Positions 9,046 through 16,888 of a stretch of DNA of 64,000 bases are shown here, piece after piece. The DNA is from Ruminococcus sp. AF31-8BH (lineage in GTDB: Bacteria; Bacillota; Clostridia; Lachnospirales; Lachnospiraceae): assembly GCF_003460605.1 (NCBI RefSeq), contig NZ_QTVN01000016.1, positions 1-64,000 of the forward strand, in the 5' to 3' direction. The position numbers and the translations under genes are program-made. The notes beneath the pieces were generated by a model. That model saw only the letters and a list, made by a program, of their open reading frames with translations, was not told the DNA's origin and made no database searches. Position 1 is the stretch's first letter. The number at the start of each line of letters is the position of its first letter.

Positions 9046-9268
9046 ATCAACGAATCCAGTATAAACATTTTGTGGGGATATTTTTCCAACCAATGATGCA
9101 CCAGTATTGTACATGGCTGGATTCTGTGATTGGTAAGACAAATTCCTATTGTAAAAGAGTCATGACCAAAGCGAGATAACTAAATCATGTAGATAGCTTA
9201 TGGCAACAACAGGTTGCTTTTCAGACTGCGGATTTATCGATATGATAAAGACAACGGAGGTGACGACT

Positions 9269-9721
9269 ATGGAAACAAAAAAGATAATTCTTAAACTTAG
9301 AACAGAAAGAGGAATGTCACAGGACGAGCTGGCAGATAAAATTATGGTTACAAGGCAGGCAGTATCACGCTGGGAAAATGGTGATACCGTTCCCAATACT
9401 GATACACTTAAGCTCTTATCTAAAGAATTTGATGTTTGCAAGTTATGGGATGCAGGAGAAAAGGGACTTACATTATCTGCTTTTGAATGGGAGAAGGATA
9501 GAAAAACGCTGATATATGGGCAGGTAGACTATATGTATGGAGAAGCACTTTATAAGCCTGAAATGAAAGAAGGAAATCCTATAAGGTTATATAGTTTGGA
9601 TGAAATCACGGAGATATTCGGTAAATTAGGACTTCGTATTTGTAACAGCTTTGCTGATTTCAGTGGAAAGTCGAGTTCTGATAATGATATTCAATTGATG
9701 GTTTATTCCATACGAGAATAA
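9269..9721 (+). CDS. Chimeric ORF: HTH_3 domain joined to methyltransferase C-terminus
   Basis: 150 residues from the ATG at 9269, which has GGAGGTGA eight bases upstream; the longer frame from 9200 lacks this. Residues 1-60 are a clear XRE/HTH_3 domain (MSQDELADKIMVTRQAVSRW, NGDTVPNTDTLKLL). After FDV the sequence changes: LSAFEWEKDRKTLIYGQVDY, NPIRLYSLDEI and SDNDIQLMVY resemble the C-terminal end of class I SAM-dependent methyltransferases. The SAM-binding glycine motif is absent, so catalysis is not expected. The simplest reading is a deletion that joined a regulator gene to a methyltransferase gene. Whether the product is stable is unknown. Confidence 0.6.
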   Translation: METKKIILKLRTERGMSQDELADKIMVTRQAVSRWENGDTVPNTDTLKLLSKEFDVCKLWDAGEKGLTLSAFEWEKDRKTLIYGQVDYMYGEALYKPEMKEGNPIRLYSLDEITEIFGKLGLRICNSFADFSGKSSSDNDIQLMVYSIRE

Positions 9722-9825
9722 AAATAGAGTAGACGAATTATTTAGCAATCTTCATCAAATCTTTATTTTTTTCTGTTAGGTTATATTTCAGTAAGAAATG
9801 AAATATGGAAGGAAGGATAGTAAAG

Positions 9826-10539
9826 ATGGAAATGATGTTGCAGACACAAAATTTGTGTAAATATTTTAGAAAGCAGAAAGCGGTAAATAATGTTTCACTT
9901 AATATAGAAAAGGAACAGATTTATGGACTGCTTGGACCGAATGGTGCGGGAAAATCTACCACATTGAAAATGTTGACTGGTATGATGAAACCAACTGCAG
10001 GAAAGATTTACTTTGATGGAAAACTTTTGGATAGGAAAGATTTATCAAAAATAGGAGCGTTAATTGAAAATCCGCCTATTTATGAAAATCTTTCCGCCAG
10101 AGAGAATTTGAAGGTAAGACAATTATTGCTTGGTACAGATGAAAACAGAATTGATGAGGTCTTGCAGATTGTATCACTTACAAACACCGGAAAGAAGAAA
10201 GCAGGACAGTTTTCTTTGGGAATGAAGCAAAGACTAGGCATTGCAATGGCATTGCTTGGAGAACCGGAACTTTTGATATTGGATGAACCTACGAATGGAT
10301 TAGATCCAATAGGCATCGAGGAATTACGAGAGCTGATCCGGTCTTTTCCGGAACAGGGAATCACTGTAATTCTCTCCAGTCATATTCTCTCAGAGGTACA
10401 GTTACTTGCAGATAAAGTCGGGATTATTTCAGGTGGAATCTTAGGATACGAAGGAGCATTAAAGCAGGGAGATAATCTTGAAGATTTGTTTATGAATGTG
10501 GTAAGAAAAAACCAGAAAGCAGGTGAAATCCATGGTTAA
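9826..10539 (+). CDS. Lantibiotic-immunity ABC transporter ATPase (SpaF/NukF type)
   Basis: About 237 residues. Walker A GPNGAGKSTT, Q-loop region IENPPIYENLSARENL (the wording typical of lantibiotic protection ATPases), signature FSLGMKQRLG, Walker B LLILDEPTNGLDP, switch His in LSSHILSE. ATG at 9826 is chosen because GGAAGGATAG precedes it; the track start at 9805 overlaps that site. Its stop overlaps the first permease gene by 8 bp. With the two permeases and the RK two-component system downstream it matches the FEG-RK immunity layout, which expels lantibiotic from the membrane. Confidence 0.88.
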   Translation: MEMMLQTQNLCKYFRKQKAVNNVSLNIEKEQIYGLLGPNGAGKSTTLKMLTGMMKPTAGKIYFDGKLLDRKDLSKIGALIENPPIYENLSARENLKVRQLLLGTDENRIDEVLQIVSLTNTGKKKAGQFSLGMKQRLGIAMALLGEPELLILDEPTNGLDPIGIEELRELIRSFPEQGITVILSSHILSEVQLLADKVGIISGGILGYEGALKQGDNLEDLFMNVVRKNQKAGEIHG

Positions 10540-11263
10540 TATTATAAAAGCAGAACATCAAAAAGCCAAAAGAACCATGCGAAAAAAGTTTATCTGGGGA
10601 TTTCCTCTTCTTACATTTGTCATGGCATTTATATTTACTCTTGGGATGACAAATGCTTATGCAGAAAGTGTTTGGAACTGGTGGTATACACTTTTGCTGC
10701 CGGGGATGATTGCTCTATTTTGTTATCTTTCTGTGGCGCAGGAGAAAAAGATAAAATACTATCATTTAACGACTATTCCCACAGACAGAAGAAAATTGTT
10801 GCTGGGGAAAATTATTTATATTGGGTACATGATTTTGTTTTCTAATGTGATTGTGTTTGCAGGAGCAACGCTTGGAGGCTTTCTTCTAACGACACATGTT
10901 CCAGTTGGAGGAGCGTTGATTGCAGTATTGTTTCTGACGGTTTCTGAGTTATGGGAGATTCCGGTAGCTTTATTTTTAAGTGAACGATTTGGAATGATTG
11001 TAAACCTGTTCGTCTGCCTGTTTATTACCGTCAGCGGTGTGGTAATATCACAAACCAGAATCTGGTATGTACTTGTCTCTGCAATTCCTATGAGGATGAT
11101 GTGCCCGTTGCTTCATGTTTTACCAAATGGACTTGCCGCAGAAGCAGGGAATCCTCTTTTGGATACGGGAGTCATTGTTCCGGGAATGTGTCTCTCAATC
11201 ATCTGGTTTGTTTTTGTAACGGTTCTGTTTTTGAAATGGTTTGAGAGAAGAGAGGTGAAATAA
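10532..11263 (+). CDS. Lantibiotic-immunity ABC permease (SpaE/MutE type)
   Basis: 243 residues with about six TM segments. It begins NIIKAEHQKAKRTMRKKFIW, a cytoplasmic basic N-terminus ahead of TM1, as in the E subunits of lantibiotic immunity transporters. ATG at 10532 overlaps the end of the ATPase (ATGGTTAA), so the two are translationally coupled. Length and topology are normal for the family. It should form the membrane channel together with the next gene, with the ATPase dimer on the cytoplasmic side. Confidence 0.85.
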   Translation: MVNIIKAEHQKAKRTMRKKFIWGFPLLTFVMAFIFTLGMTNAYAESVWNWWYTLLLPGMIALFCYLSVAQEKKIKYYHLTTIPTDRRKLLLGKIIYIGYMILFSNVIVFAGATLGGFLLTTHVPVGGALIAVLFLTVSELWEIPVALFLSERFGMIVNLFVCLFITVSGVVISQTRIWYVLVSAIPMRMMCPLLHVLPNGLAAEAGNPLLDTGVIVPGMCLSIIWFVFVTVLFLKWFERREVK

Positions 11264-11264
11264 G

Positions 11265-12005
11265 ATGATTGGAAGATCTCTGAATGCAGACTTGCGAAAG
11301 ATGAAAGGAACATCTGTGATTCTGGCACACTTACTGATTCCGATTCTAACCAGCGTTATATTTTTAATATATTACTTTTTTTCACCATGGAATGAAAATG
11401 TGAAAGTGATTGCATTTTATCAGGCAATAGGAGCAGGACTTCCGGTACTTATTGGAATTTTTACAGCAAGTGTGATGGAACAGGAACAAAACGCAGGTGA
11501 TTTTCAAAATCTGTTGTCTTTACCGGATAAACCTGCAGCATTTTTATCGAAACTGTTGATGCTACTGGTTTTGTGTCTGTGCTCTATCCTATTGACAGCA
11601 ATCATATTCGGAATTGGATTTGGAAGAATCGCATCAAGCGATATCGAAATCATGAAAGGATGTATATTTGCAGCATTGCTGCTGTGGGGAAGCAGTGTTC
11701 CACTTTATCTGTGGCAGCTGATTCTGGCTTTTCAGTTTGGAAAAGGGGTATCCATTGGAGCAGGGATTATATCAGGACTAATTAGTGCATTGATGCTTAC
11801 CGGACTTGGAGATTATGTGTGGAAATATGTATTTGTCTGCTGGACGGGAAGAGTACCATATACTTATCTGCAATCTGTATTGGGAGAAACTAGTGTAGGT
11901 GAATGGTTGTCATTCATACCAGGTTGCTTAATATTTACAGGGATTAGTATGGTATACTATTTTTGGTGGGTAAACCACTGGGAAGGAAACAGAATATCGG
12001 AATAG
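11265..12005 (+). CDS. Lantibiotic-immunity ABC permease (SpaG/MutG type)
   Basis: 246 residues, about six TM segments, starting one base after the stop of the E-type permease. Family features are an N-terminal LNADLRKMKGTSVILAHLLI and the conserved cytoplasmic EQEQNAGDFQNLLSLP, which occurs in MutG/SpaG/NukG. It is the second half of the heterodimeric permease. A G-type protein next to an E-type protein is the main reason for calling this a lantibiotic protection transporter rather than a generic ABC-2 exporter. Confidence 0.85.
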   Translation: MIGRSLNADLRKMKGTSVILAHLLIPILTSVIFLIYYFFSPWNENVKVIAFYQAIGAGLPVLIGIFTASVMEQEQNAGDFQNLLSLPDKPAAFLSKLLMLLVLCLCSILLTAIIFGIGFGRIASSDIEIMKGCIFAALLLWGSSVPLYLWQLILAFQFGKGVSIGAGIISGLISALMLTGLGDYVWKYVFVCWTGRVPYTYLQSVLGETSVGEWLSFIPGCLIFTGISMVYYFWWVNHWEGNRISE

Positions 12006-12019
12006 AATCGAGGGAAACT

Positions 12020-12682
12020 ATGGCAAAAATACTGGCAGTTGATGATGAACCGGCAATTCTGGAAATGATAGAAAGCATTTTGAATAAGGATGGACATCTG
12101 GTTACTAAAGTAAGTAATCCACTGAAACTTAATATGGAAGAATTACATCGTTATGACCTGATTTTACTGGACATTATGATGCCTGGAATTGATGGCTTCG
12201 AATTATGCAAAAGAATCAGGATACTTGTGGATTGTCCGATTTTGTTTCTTACGGCAAAAACGGAGGAAAACAGTCTGGTAAACGGACTTTCTTTAGGAGC
12301 AGATGATTATATTTCAAAGCCATTTGGAGTGATGGAACTTCGGGCAAGGATCAATGCACATCTTAGAAGAGAGCACAGGGAACATTCTGTCCGGATGGTT
12401 TTAGGGAGAGTCTGCATTCAGATGTCTCAAAAGAAACTGTTGATGGATGATAAAGAACTTCCGTTTACGAAAGCAGAGTACGAAATCTGTGAATTTCTGG
12501 CTAAAAACAGAGGACAGGTTTTTTCGAAGGAACAGATATTGGAAGCGGTCTTTGGTTTTGACAATGAGAGTAATGACAGTACTATTATCACGCATATCAA
12601 AAATATAAGAGCAAAATTTGCGGATTATGATTATATACCGATAAAAACAGTCTGGGGGATTGGATATAAATGGGAAGAATAA
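12020..12682 (+). CDS. OmpR-family response regulator (SpaR/NisR-like)
   Basis: 220 residues. Receiver domain at 1-120: acidic pair in LAVDDEPAI, acceptor Asp in LILLDIMMPG, Thr in FLTAKTEE, Lys in ISKPFG. A C-terminal winged-helix DNA-binding domain follows (about 130-220), with TKAEYEICEFL, the recognition region DSTIITHIKNIRAKF and TVWGIGYKWEE. ATG at 12020 has GAGGGAAAC upstream. It overlaps the kinase gene by 13 bp. In related operons this regulator activates the FEG transporter genes in response to external lantibiotic. Confidence 0.92.
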   Translation: MAKILAVDDEPAILEMIESILNKDGHLVTKVSNPLKLNMEELHRYDLILLDIMMPGIDGFELCKRIRILVDCPILFLTAKTEENSLVNGLSLGADDYISKPFGVMELRARINAHLRREHREHSVRMVLGRVCIQMSQKKLLMDDKELPFTKAEYEICEFLAKNRGQVFSKEQILEAVFGFDNESNDSTIITHIKNIRAKFADYDYIPIKTVWGIGYKWEE

Positions 12683-14046
12683 AGAGAAGCAATGCACTCA
12701 GCAGGATTTTTATGAGATATGTACTGGTCATGCTTGGATCATTAGTTGGTTTGGTGATTGTTGCTTATCTGCTGCTGTACCTTTTGATTAGTGTGGGCTG
12801 TATTTATCCGGCAAATTATGCAGAGCAAAAGATTAATGAAGCATATGATACGATTCTACGTGCAGATAAAGTGACTGCTGAGATGATTCCCGCACTTTGT
12901 GATTATGTAATCTTTTCAGAGAATGGAGAGAAAATAGGTGGAGATCTGTCAGAACAATACGAACAGATAGCATGGAATGTTGCAAAGTACGGAAACGCAT
13001 CCGGGAAATATTTTTATAAAGTAATTGTAAGGGAAAATGAATATGTTGTATTGCAATATCGCCTGACACCTCAATATCATTCAGCTTTTTTGAGGGAGCA
13101 TTTTATAGGACCACAGAATGTGATGAGTTTTATGTCTGTGATTGGAGCGGTAGCGATTATCATCATTCCGTCCATACGTTTTGGAAAAAGAATCAAAAAG
13201 CAGATGCAGCCTGTATTAGACGCAATCGGACAAATAAAGGATCAAAATCTGGAATATGAGACATCCTGTTCCGGTATCAAAGAGTTTGATGACTGTTTAT
13301 CGGCAATCGATGATATGCGAGATGCATTGCGAGAATCTTTAGAAAAGCAGTGGAAAACAGAGCAAGAAAAGAAACAGCAGATGTCTGCTTTGGCGCATGA
13401 TATTAAAACACCTCTTACGATTGTACGGGGAAATGCAGAACTACTTTCAGAGACTGAACTGACCACAGAACAGAAGAATAATATCACTTATGTTTTGAAC
13501 GGCACAACGCAGATACAAAGTTATGTAAAACAGTTGATAGATGTCACAAAATCATGGAATTGCAGTGATGTTACCTATACAACGGTGAGGTTAGAAGATT
13601 TTTTCGCAGATATAAAGGAACAGGCACTCGGACTGGCAGAAATCTATCACCAGATAATAGATTGGAAGGCGGGACAAAGTGATAAAAAGGTAACGATTGC
13701 TTATGATCCAATGTTTCGAGCCGTAATGAATATGATTCAGAATGCAGTGGAGCATACAAAAGAAAATGGAATCATTTATATTGACGCAAAGGAGCAGGAT
13801 GAACGGCTGACATTCATTGTGGAGGATAGCGGATCAGGATTTACAAAAGAAGCATTATTGCATGGCACAGAGCAGTTTTTTATGGATGACACAAGCAGAA
13901 ATGGCGAAGCTCATTATGGGATGGGGCTATTTTTTGCAAAAACTGTGGCTGAAAAATATGGTGGAGGTATTAAACTTTCAAATTCTGAAAATACAGGTGG
14001 GGCGAGGGTAGAAATATTTTTCCTGAGTAGTCAAAAAACAGGCTAA
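12670..14046 (+). CDS. Sensor histidine kinase of lantibiotic-type two-component system
   Basis: 458 residues. TM1 is at about 13-42, an extracytoplasmic sensor loop spans about 43-150, TM2 about 151-170, and a HAMP-like linker follows. HisKA has ALAHDIKTPLTIVRGN (phospho-His243), the N-box is MNMIQNAVEHT, G1 DSGSGF, G2 GMGLFFAK. The size and two-TM architecture fit SpaK/NisK group kinases. It is encoded directly after, and overlapping, its cognate regulator. A weak hairpin terminator follows at 14085-14113. Confidence 0.9.
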   Translation: MGRIKRSNALSRIFMRYVLVMLGSLVGLVIVAYLLLYLLISVGCIYPANYAEQKINEAYDTILRADKVTAEMIPALCDYVIFSENGEKIGGDLSEQYEQIAWNVAKYGNASGKYFYKVIVRENEYVVLQYRLTPQYHSAFLREHFIGPQNVMSFMSVIGAVAIIIIPSIRFGKRIKKQMQPVLDAIGQIKDQNLEYETSCSGIKEFDDCLSAIDDMRDALRESLEKQWKTEQEKKQQMSALAHDIKTPLTIVRGNAELLSETELTTEQKNNITYVLNGTTQIQSYVKQLIDVTKSWNCSDVTYTTVRLEDFFADIKEQALGLAEIYHQIIDWKAGQSDKKVTIAYDPMFRAVMNMIQNAVEHTKENGIIYIDAKEQDERLTFIVEDSGSGFTKEALLHGTEQFFMDDTSRNGEAHYGMGLFFAKTVAEKYGGGIKLSNSENTGGARVEIFFLSSQKTG

Positions 14047-14084
14047 ATAGACCACAATTAAGCTATGTAAAAGAAATTTTATAT

Positions 14085-14113
14085 GCTTTTATCTAATATG
14101 TAAAAGCCTTTTG
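14085..14113 (+). terminator. Weak terminator after immunity operon
   Basis: GCTTTTA (14085-14091) pairs with TAAAAGC (14101-14107), followed by CTTTTG. The stem is AT-rich and short. Confidence 0.4.
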
Positions 14114-14170
14114 ATAGACGTTACTACTACGTTTGCTGTAATTTCATGGAAAAAAGAGGTATACAGAAAT

Positions 14171-14287
14171 ATGATAGCTGATAAAATTAAAAATGCTCGT
14201 ACTATAAAGAAACTTACACAGGAACAGGTTGCTGAAGACCTCAATGTTTCCAGGCAGACTATTTCTAACTGGGAAAATGGTGTTTGA
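14171..14287 (+). pseudogene. Truncated XRE/HTH_3 regulator
   Basis: 38 codons beginning MIADKIKNARTIKKLTQEQV and running through the recognition helix (SRQTISNWENG) to a TGA at 14285-14287. An HTH_3 repressor normally needs about 60 residues for the full domain and usually has a C-terminal extension. This copy stops just after the WENG motif, so it is a broken remnant. An AAAGAGGT site lies about 17 bases before the ATG. Confidence 0.55.
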
Positions 14288-14338
14288 GTTATAATAGGAC
14301 CAAGTTAGATGAAAGCCAGTAAAATCAAGGGGTTATGC

Positions 14339-14512
14339 CTAATTTAGTCCTTATTTTTATACCAATTTAGCGGTAGATTAAGGCAGCGCTGTTATATCAA
14401 AACCGAAAATCCAAGTCAGTATCACAGATGTCCGCAATCAGTCTGAGAGTGAATCTGTGTGCTTAGATTAGGTACAATTTTATATCAAAACATTTAGTGA
14501 GGACTAAATTAG
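14339..14512. repeat. Small inverted-repeat-flanked non-coding segment
   Basis: CTAATTTAGTCCT (14339-14351) is the exact reverse complement of AGGACTAAATTAG (14500-14512). The 174-bp interval has no ORF. It also contains TATATCAAAAC twice (near 14393 and 14481). A related AGGACCAAGTTAG lies at 14296-14308. This could be a MITE-like remnant or an operator cluster. Confidence 0.4.
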
Positions 14513-14575
14513 CACTTGAGATGGAATATTCCATCAGCTGGTTTGCTCCTCTTTTTATTTGAGAGGAGTGGTCGA

Positions 14576-14701
14576 ATGGGCAAAGTGTTAATTTGGTTCG
14601 TAATCATTATTAGTACAGTGGTACTCTATTGTCTTATGAAAGTTAAGGCAGAGAGTGATGAACTGTATGAGGAATTAATCGTGTATATCGGGAAGGCCTA
14701 G
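14576..14701 (+). CDS. Small single-pass membrane protein
   Basis: 41 residues: MGKVLIWFVIIISTVVLYCL is a TM helix, followed by a short acidic tail (KVKAESDELYEEL). ATG at 14576 has GAGAGGAG nine bases upstream; the upstream extension of the frame has no such site. It has the same plan (N-terminal TM, acidic tail) as the 57-residue protein at 48040 in the conjugative region. Function unknown. Confidence 0.5.
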   Translation: MGKVLIWFVIIISTVVLYCLMKVKAESDELYEELIVYIGKA

Positions 14702-14802
14702 AATATAATGAATTTACAGGCCAATTGAAATCCATCATTATGCCAGTATACCAATCCGCACAAAATTGTGGTTTTGGAAACTGGATTTACGAGGTGAGCT
14801 AG

Positions 14803-15111
14803 ATGAAGGTACATAACAAATTAGTTAGAGATAAAATACCGGAAATAATAGAAAAAGACGGAAAGACTTGTGTAACTCATATTCTCTCAGGCGAGAAATA
14901 TATAGTAGCATTGGAGACGAAGCTTAACGAAGAGGTGGCAGAGTATCAGGCTGATAAGAACCTTGAAGAAATGGCTGGTGTACTTGAAGTTCTTCAGGCG
15001 ATATGCGTGGCAAGAGGTTATAGCTTGGATGAGCTTGAGACGATGAGAGCAAAGAAAGCTGATGAACGTGGTGGATTTAAGGATAAAGTATTTTTGGAAT
15101 ATGTTGAATAA
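14803..15111 (+). CDS. Phosphoribosyl-ATP pyrophosphohydrolase-like (MazG superfamily) protein
   Basis: 102 residues, all-alpha. The opening KVHNKLVRDKIPEIIEKDG and the later LNEEVAEYQADKNLEEMAGV match small MazG/HisE-like NTP pyrophosphatases; the EExxE and ExxD-type metal ligands are visible as EEVAEY and EEMAGV. GAGGTGAGC sits a few bases before the ATG. No histidine pathway gene is nearby, so a house-cleaning nucleotide pyrophosphatase role is more likely than histidine synthesis. Flanked by gene fragments on both sides. Confidence 0.8.
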   Translation: MKVHNKLVRDKIPEIIEKDGKTCVTHILSGEKYIVALETKLNEEVAEYQADKNLEEMAGVLEVLQAICVARGYSLDELETMRAKKADERGGFKDKVFLEYVE

Positions 15112-15149
15112 TGGGGAATGATTATGCATGAGCAGGTTGCAGGCTTTAA

Positions 15150-15350
15150 GGACATTCATACAGATATGCATTTCCTTCAATATCAACGGGAATATATAGT
15201 TTTCCTGTTGAGTTGGCAGCAAAGATTGCGGTACATACAGTAAACCGGTTCTTGCAGGATAATCCGGATTGTTTTGACCTGGTGGAATGGGTGCTATTTG
15301 ATACTCATACTGAATCAGTGTATGAAGATGAGGTTGATAAGATATATTAA
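15150..15350 (+). pseudogene. C-terminal fragment of macro-domain (ADP-ribose hydrolase) protein
   Basis: About 66 codons without a plausible start, in frame from after a TAA at 15147 to the TAA at 15348. They read AFPSISTGIYSFPVELAAKI, then VNRFLQDNP and VLFDTHTESVY. The block ISTGIYSFPxELAA is the second ADP-ribose-binding loop of macro domains such as YmdB. The N-terminal half with the first binding loop (normally A-N-x-L) is absent, so the fragment is non-functional. It lies just after the MazG-like gene. Confidence 0.7.
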
Positions 15351-15356
15351 AAGATT

Positions 15357-15399
15357 AATCGGTTTAAGATTGGTTTGATTTACTCTGCTTAAACCGATT
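15357..15399. terminator. Perfect hairpin, possibly bidirectional terminator
   Basis: AATCGGTTTAAG (15357-15368) and CTTAAACCGATT (15388-15399) form an exact 12-bp stem. There is no clean T-run on the + side; on the - side AATCTTTTAAT follows. It separates the fragment region from the convergent AraC gene. Confidence 0.4.
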
Positions 15400-15636
15400 A
15401 TTTAACCAATCAAGACTCCAAAATGCTATAAAATAGGGCTTATGATTGGTTTAATAGGGTCAAATTTAACTGATTTAAAAAGTTGCAATCTATTTACGGA
15501 TGAAATAGGACATTTCTTCCTAAAAATAGTATGTTTATGGTATACTAGTATAATCCATTTTAGATAACAAACTATTTTAATACATATTCCTATTATGGTA
15601 CAATTGAACCATCGGAGGTGCCAATTATGCCACATA

Positions 15637-16674
15637 TCACATATTTGGCGTATCAGAAGCATGAAGCATGTTTCGATATTCCATAGGCGTACATCCGTAT
15701 TTCTTGCGGAATAGCTGAAAGAAAAAGCTGGTATTCTGATATCCGACGGCAAGGCTGATATCATTTGTGGAAAGTGCGGTGCTCCTTAACAGTTTTGTCG
15801 CCTGAGAAAGCCGCTGTGTCTGGACCAGCTCTTTGTAAGTGGTTCCGGTATGCTGGCGTATGTAGGAAGAGAGATAGTTTGGGTGCATATTAAAAAACTC
15901 AGCTGTAGAAGAAAGGGTACAGTCCGCAAAGTTTGTTTCGATATATCGGAGTATGGTATAAATCTGATCCACAGAGGCGTGATCCAGAACCATATCGTGC
16001 TGGAAAAGATTAATCATCTCGCAGGTAATCAGCGTAAAAAGACTGTCTAAAAAAGGTCCGGATGTTACGGACGGAGAATAAAATTCACAGAGAAACTGGT
16101 TGGCAAGATCTGCCAGCCGGTTTTGTTTTTGTTCCGGGGAAAAGACAATATACCTGCTTTCCTGCATCGTGGTGTTCAGAGCCTCAATGAAAAAGTGTGT
16201 AAGGTAATTATCCTGAGACAGGCGTTCAAAAAAAGTACCGTTCAGATATTCGCGCGTCAGCAGAAAATTGATGATAATATCATTTTCTGAACATCTTTTG
16301 ACAGAATGAGGGGCATTCTGGCTGATCAGAACCATCTGCCCGGCTTTTAGCCTGAATGTAGTCTTATTTATCGTCATTGTGCAGGAACCAGAATAAATAT
16401 AACTCAACTCCAGCCACTCATGGATATGCAGAGGTACGTTTTCAAAACGATCCTGTTTTACAACAGCGAAGTTGTAATAACTCGGAAGAACTTTCTTTGA
16501 AAGAAATAAAGAACGCAGATCTTCAAGGTTCGTATCAAAACGGTAACAGGGTGTATCAAACTTACCGCTGGCAACAGGAAATTGTGAATAATCTTTCTTT
16601 ACACCGTTCAGACGATGGGTTTCTTCGGGAGTGTGCTGCTTCAGAAATTGATTCAATGTAGATAATGTCATCAT
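15637..16674 (-). CDS. AraC-family transcriptional regulator of glycoside locus
   Basis: 345 residues from the ATG at 16674, which has AGGAGA seven bases ahead on the minus strand; the 31-codon longer frame from 16767 lacks a site. The N-terminal half is a cupin-type sugar-sensing domain (PLHIHEWLELSYIYSG, AGQMVLISQNAPHS). The C-terminal ~100 residues are a double HTH of AraC type (STAEFFNMHPNYLSSYIRQH, then DISLAVGYQNTSFFFQLFRK and TPMEYR). It is divergent from the esterase-GH3 operon. Two copies of a 39-bp element upstream of glycoside genes are its best candidate sites. Role inferred: activator responding to a plant-derived sugar. Confidence 0.9.
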   Translation of the reverse strand: MMTLSTLNQFLKQHTPEETHRLNGVKKDYSQFPVASGKFDTPCYRFDTNLEDLRSLFLSKKVLPSYYNFAVVKQDRFENVPLHIHEWLELSYIYSGSCTMTINKTTFRLKAGQMVLISQNAPHSVKRCSENDIIINFLLTREYLNGTFFERLSQDNYLTHFFIEALNTTMQESRYIVFSPEQKQNRLADLANQFLCEFYSPSVTSGPFLDSLFTLITCEMINLFQHDMVLDHASVDQIYTILRYIETNFADCTLSSTAEFFNMHPNYLSSYIRQHTGTTYKELVQTQRLSQATKLLRSTALSTNDISLAVGYQNTSFFFQLFRKKYGCTPMEYRNMLHASDTPNM

Positions 16675-16794
16675 ATATATTCTCTCCTTTTCGAGATATG
16701 AATGAACTGTGATTATGGTCATCAGCAGTTTATTTAACCTGTCTAAAATATACCATATTGGGGGCAAAGGTGTACAGAGTAATCTCGGATATTT

Positions 16795-16833
16795 ATTAAG
16801 TTTGGTCGGTAAATCACTTATGTTTCGTTGATG
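16795..16833 (+). promoter_or_regulatory. 39-bp conserved element, copy 1 (candidate AraC site)
   Basis: It begins ATTAAGTTT, continues GTCGGTAAA, then CTTAT and TCGTTG. 33 of 39 positions are shared with 29395-29433. It overlaps the -35 region of the predicted promoter TTCGTT (16824-16829), 17 bases, TATAAA (16847-16852) for the esterase gene. That position suits a class II activator site. Confidence 0.6.
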
Positions 16834-16888
16834 TAATTTTAGTCTGTATAAAGTAAGATATCAGTAAGAAAAGGAGGCATAGGTTAGG

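Noticed and set aside
15426..15764. Minus-strand ORF overlapping the end of the AraC gene
   Set aside because: Different frame from the AraC gene, no ribosome site, and it runs into the non-coding gap.
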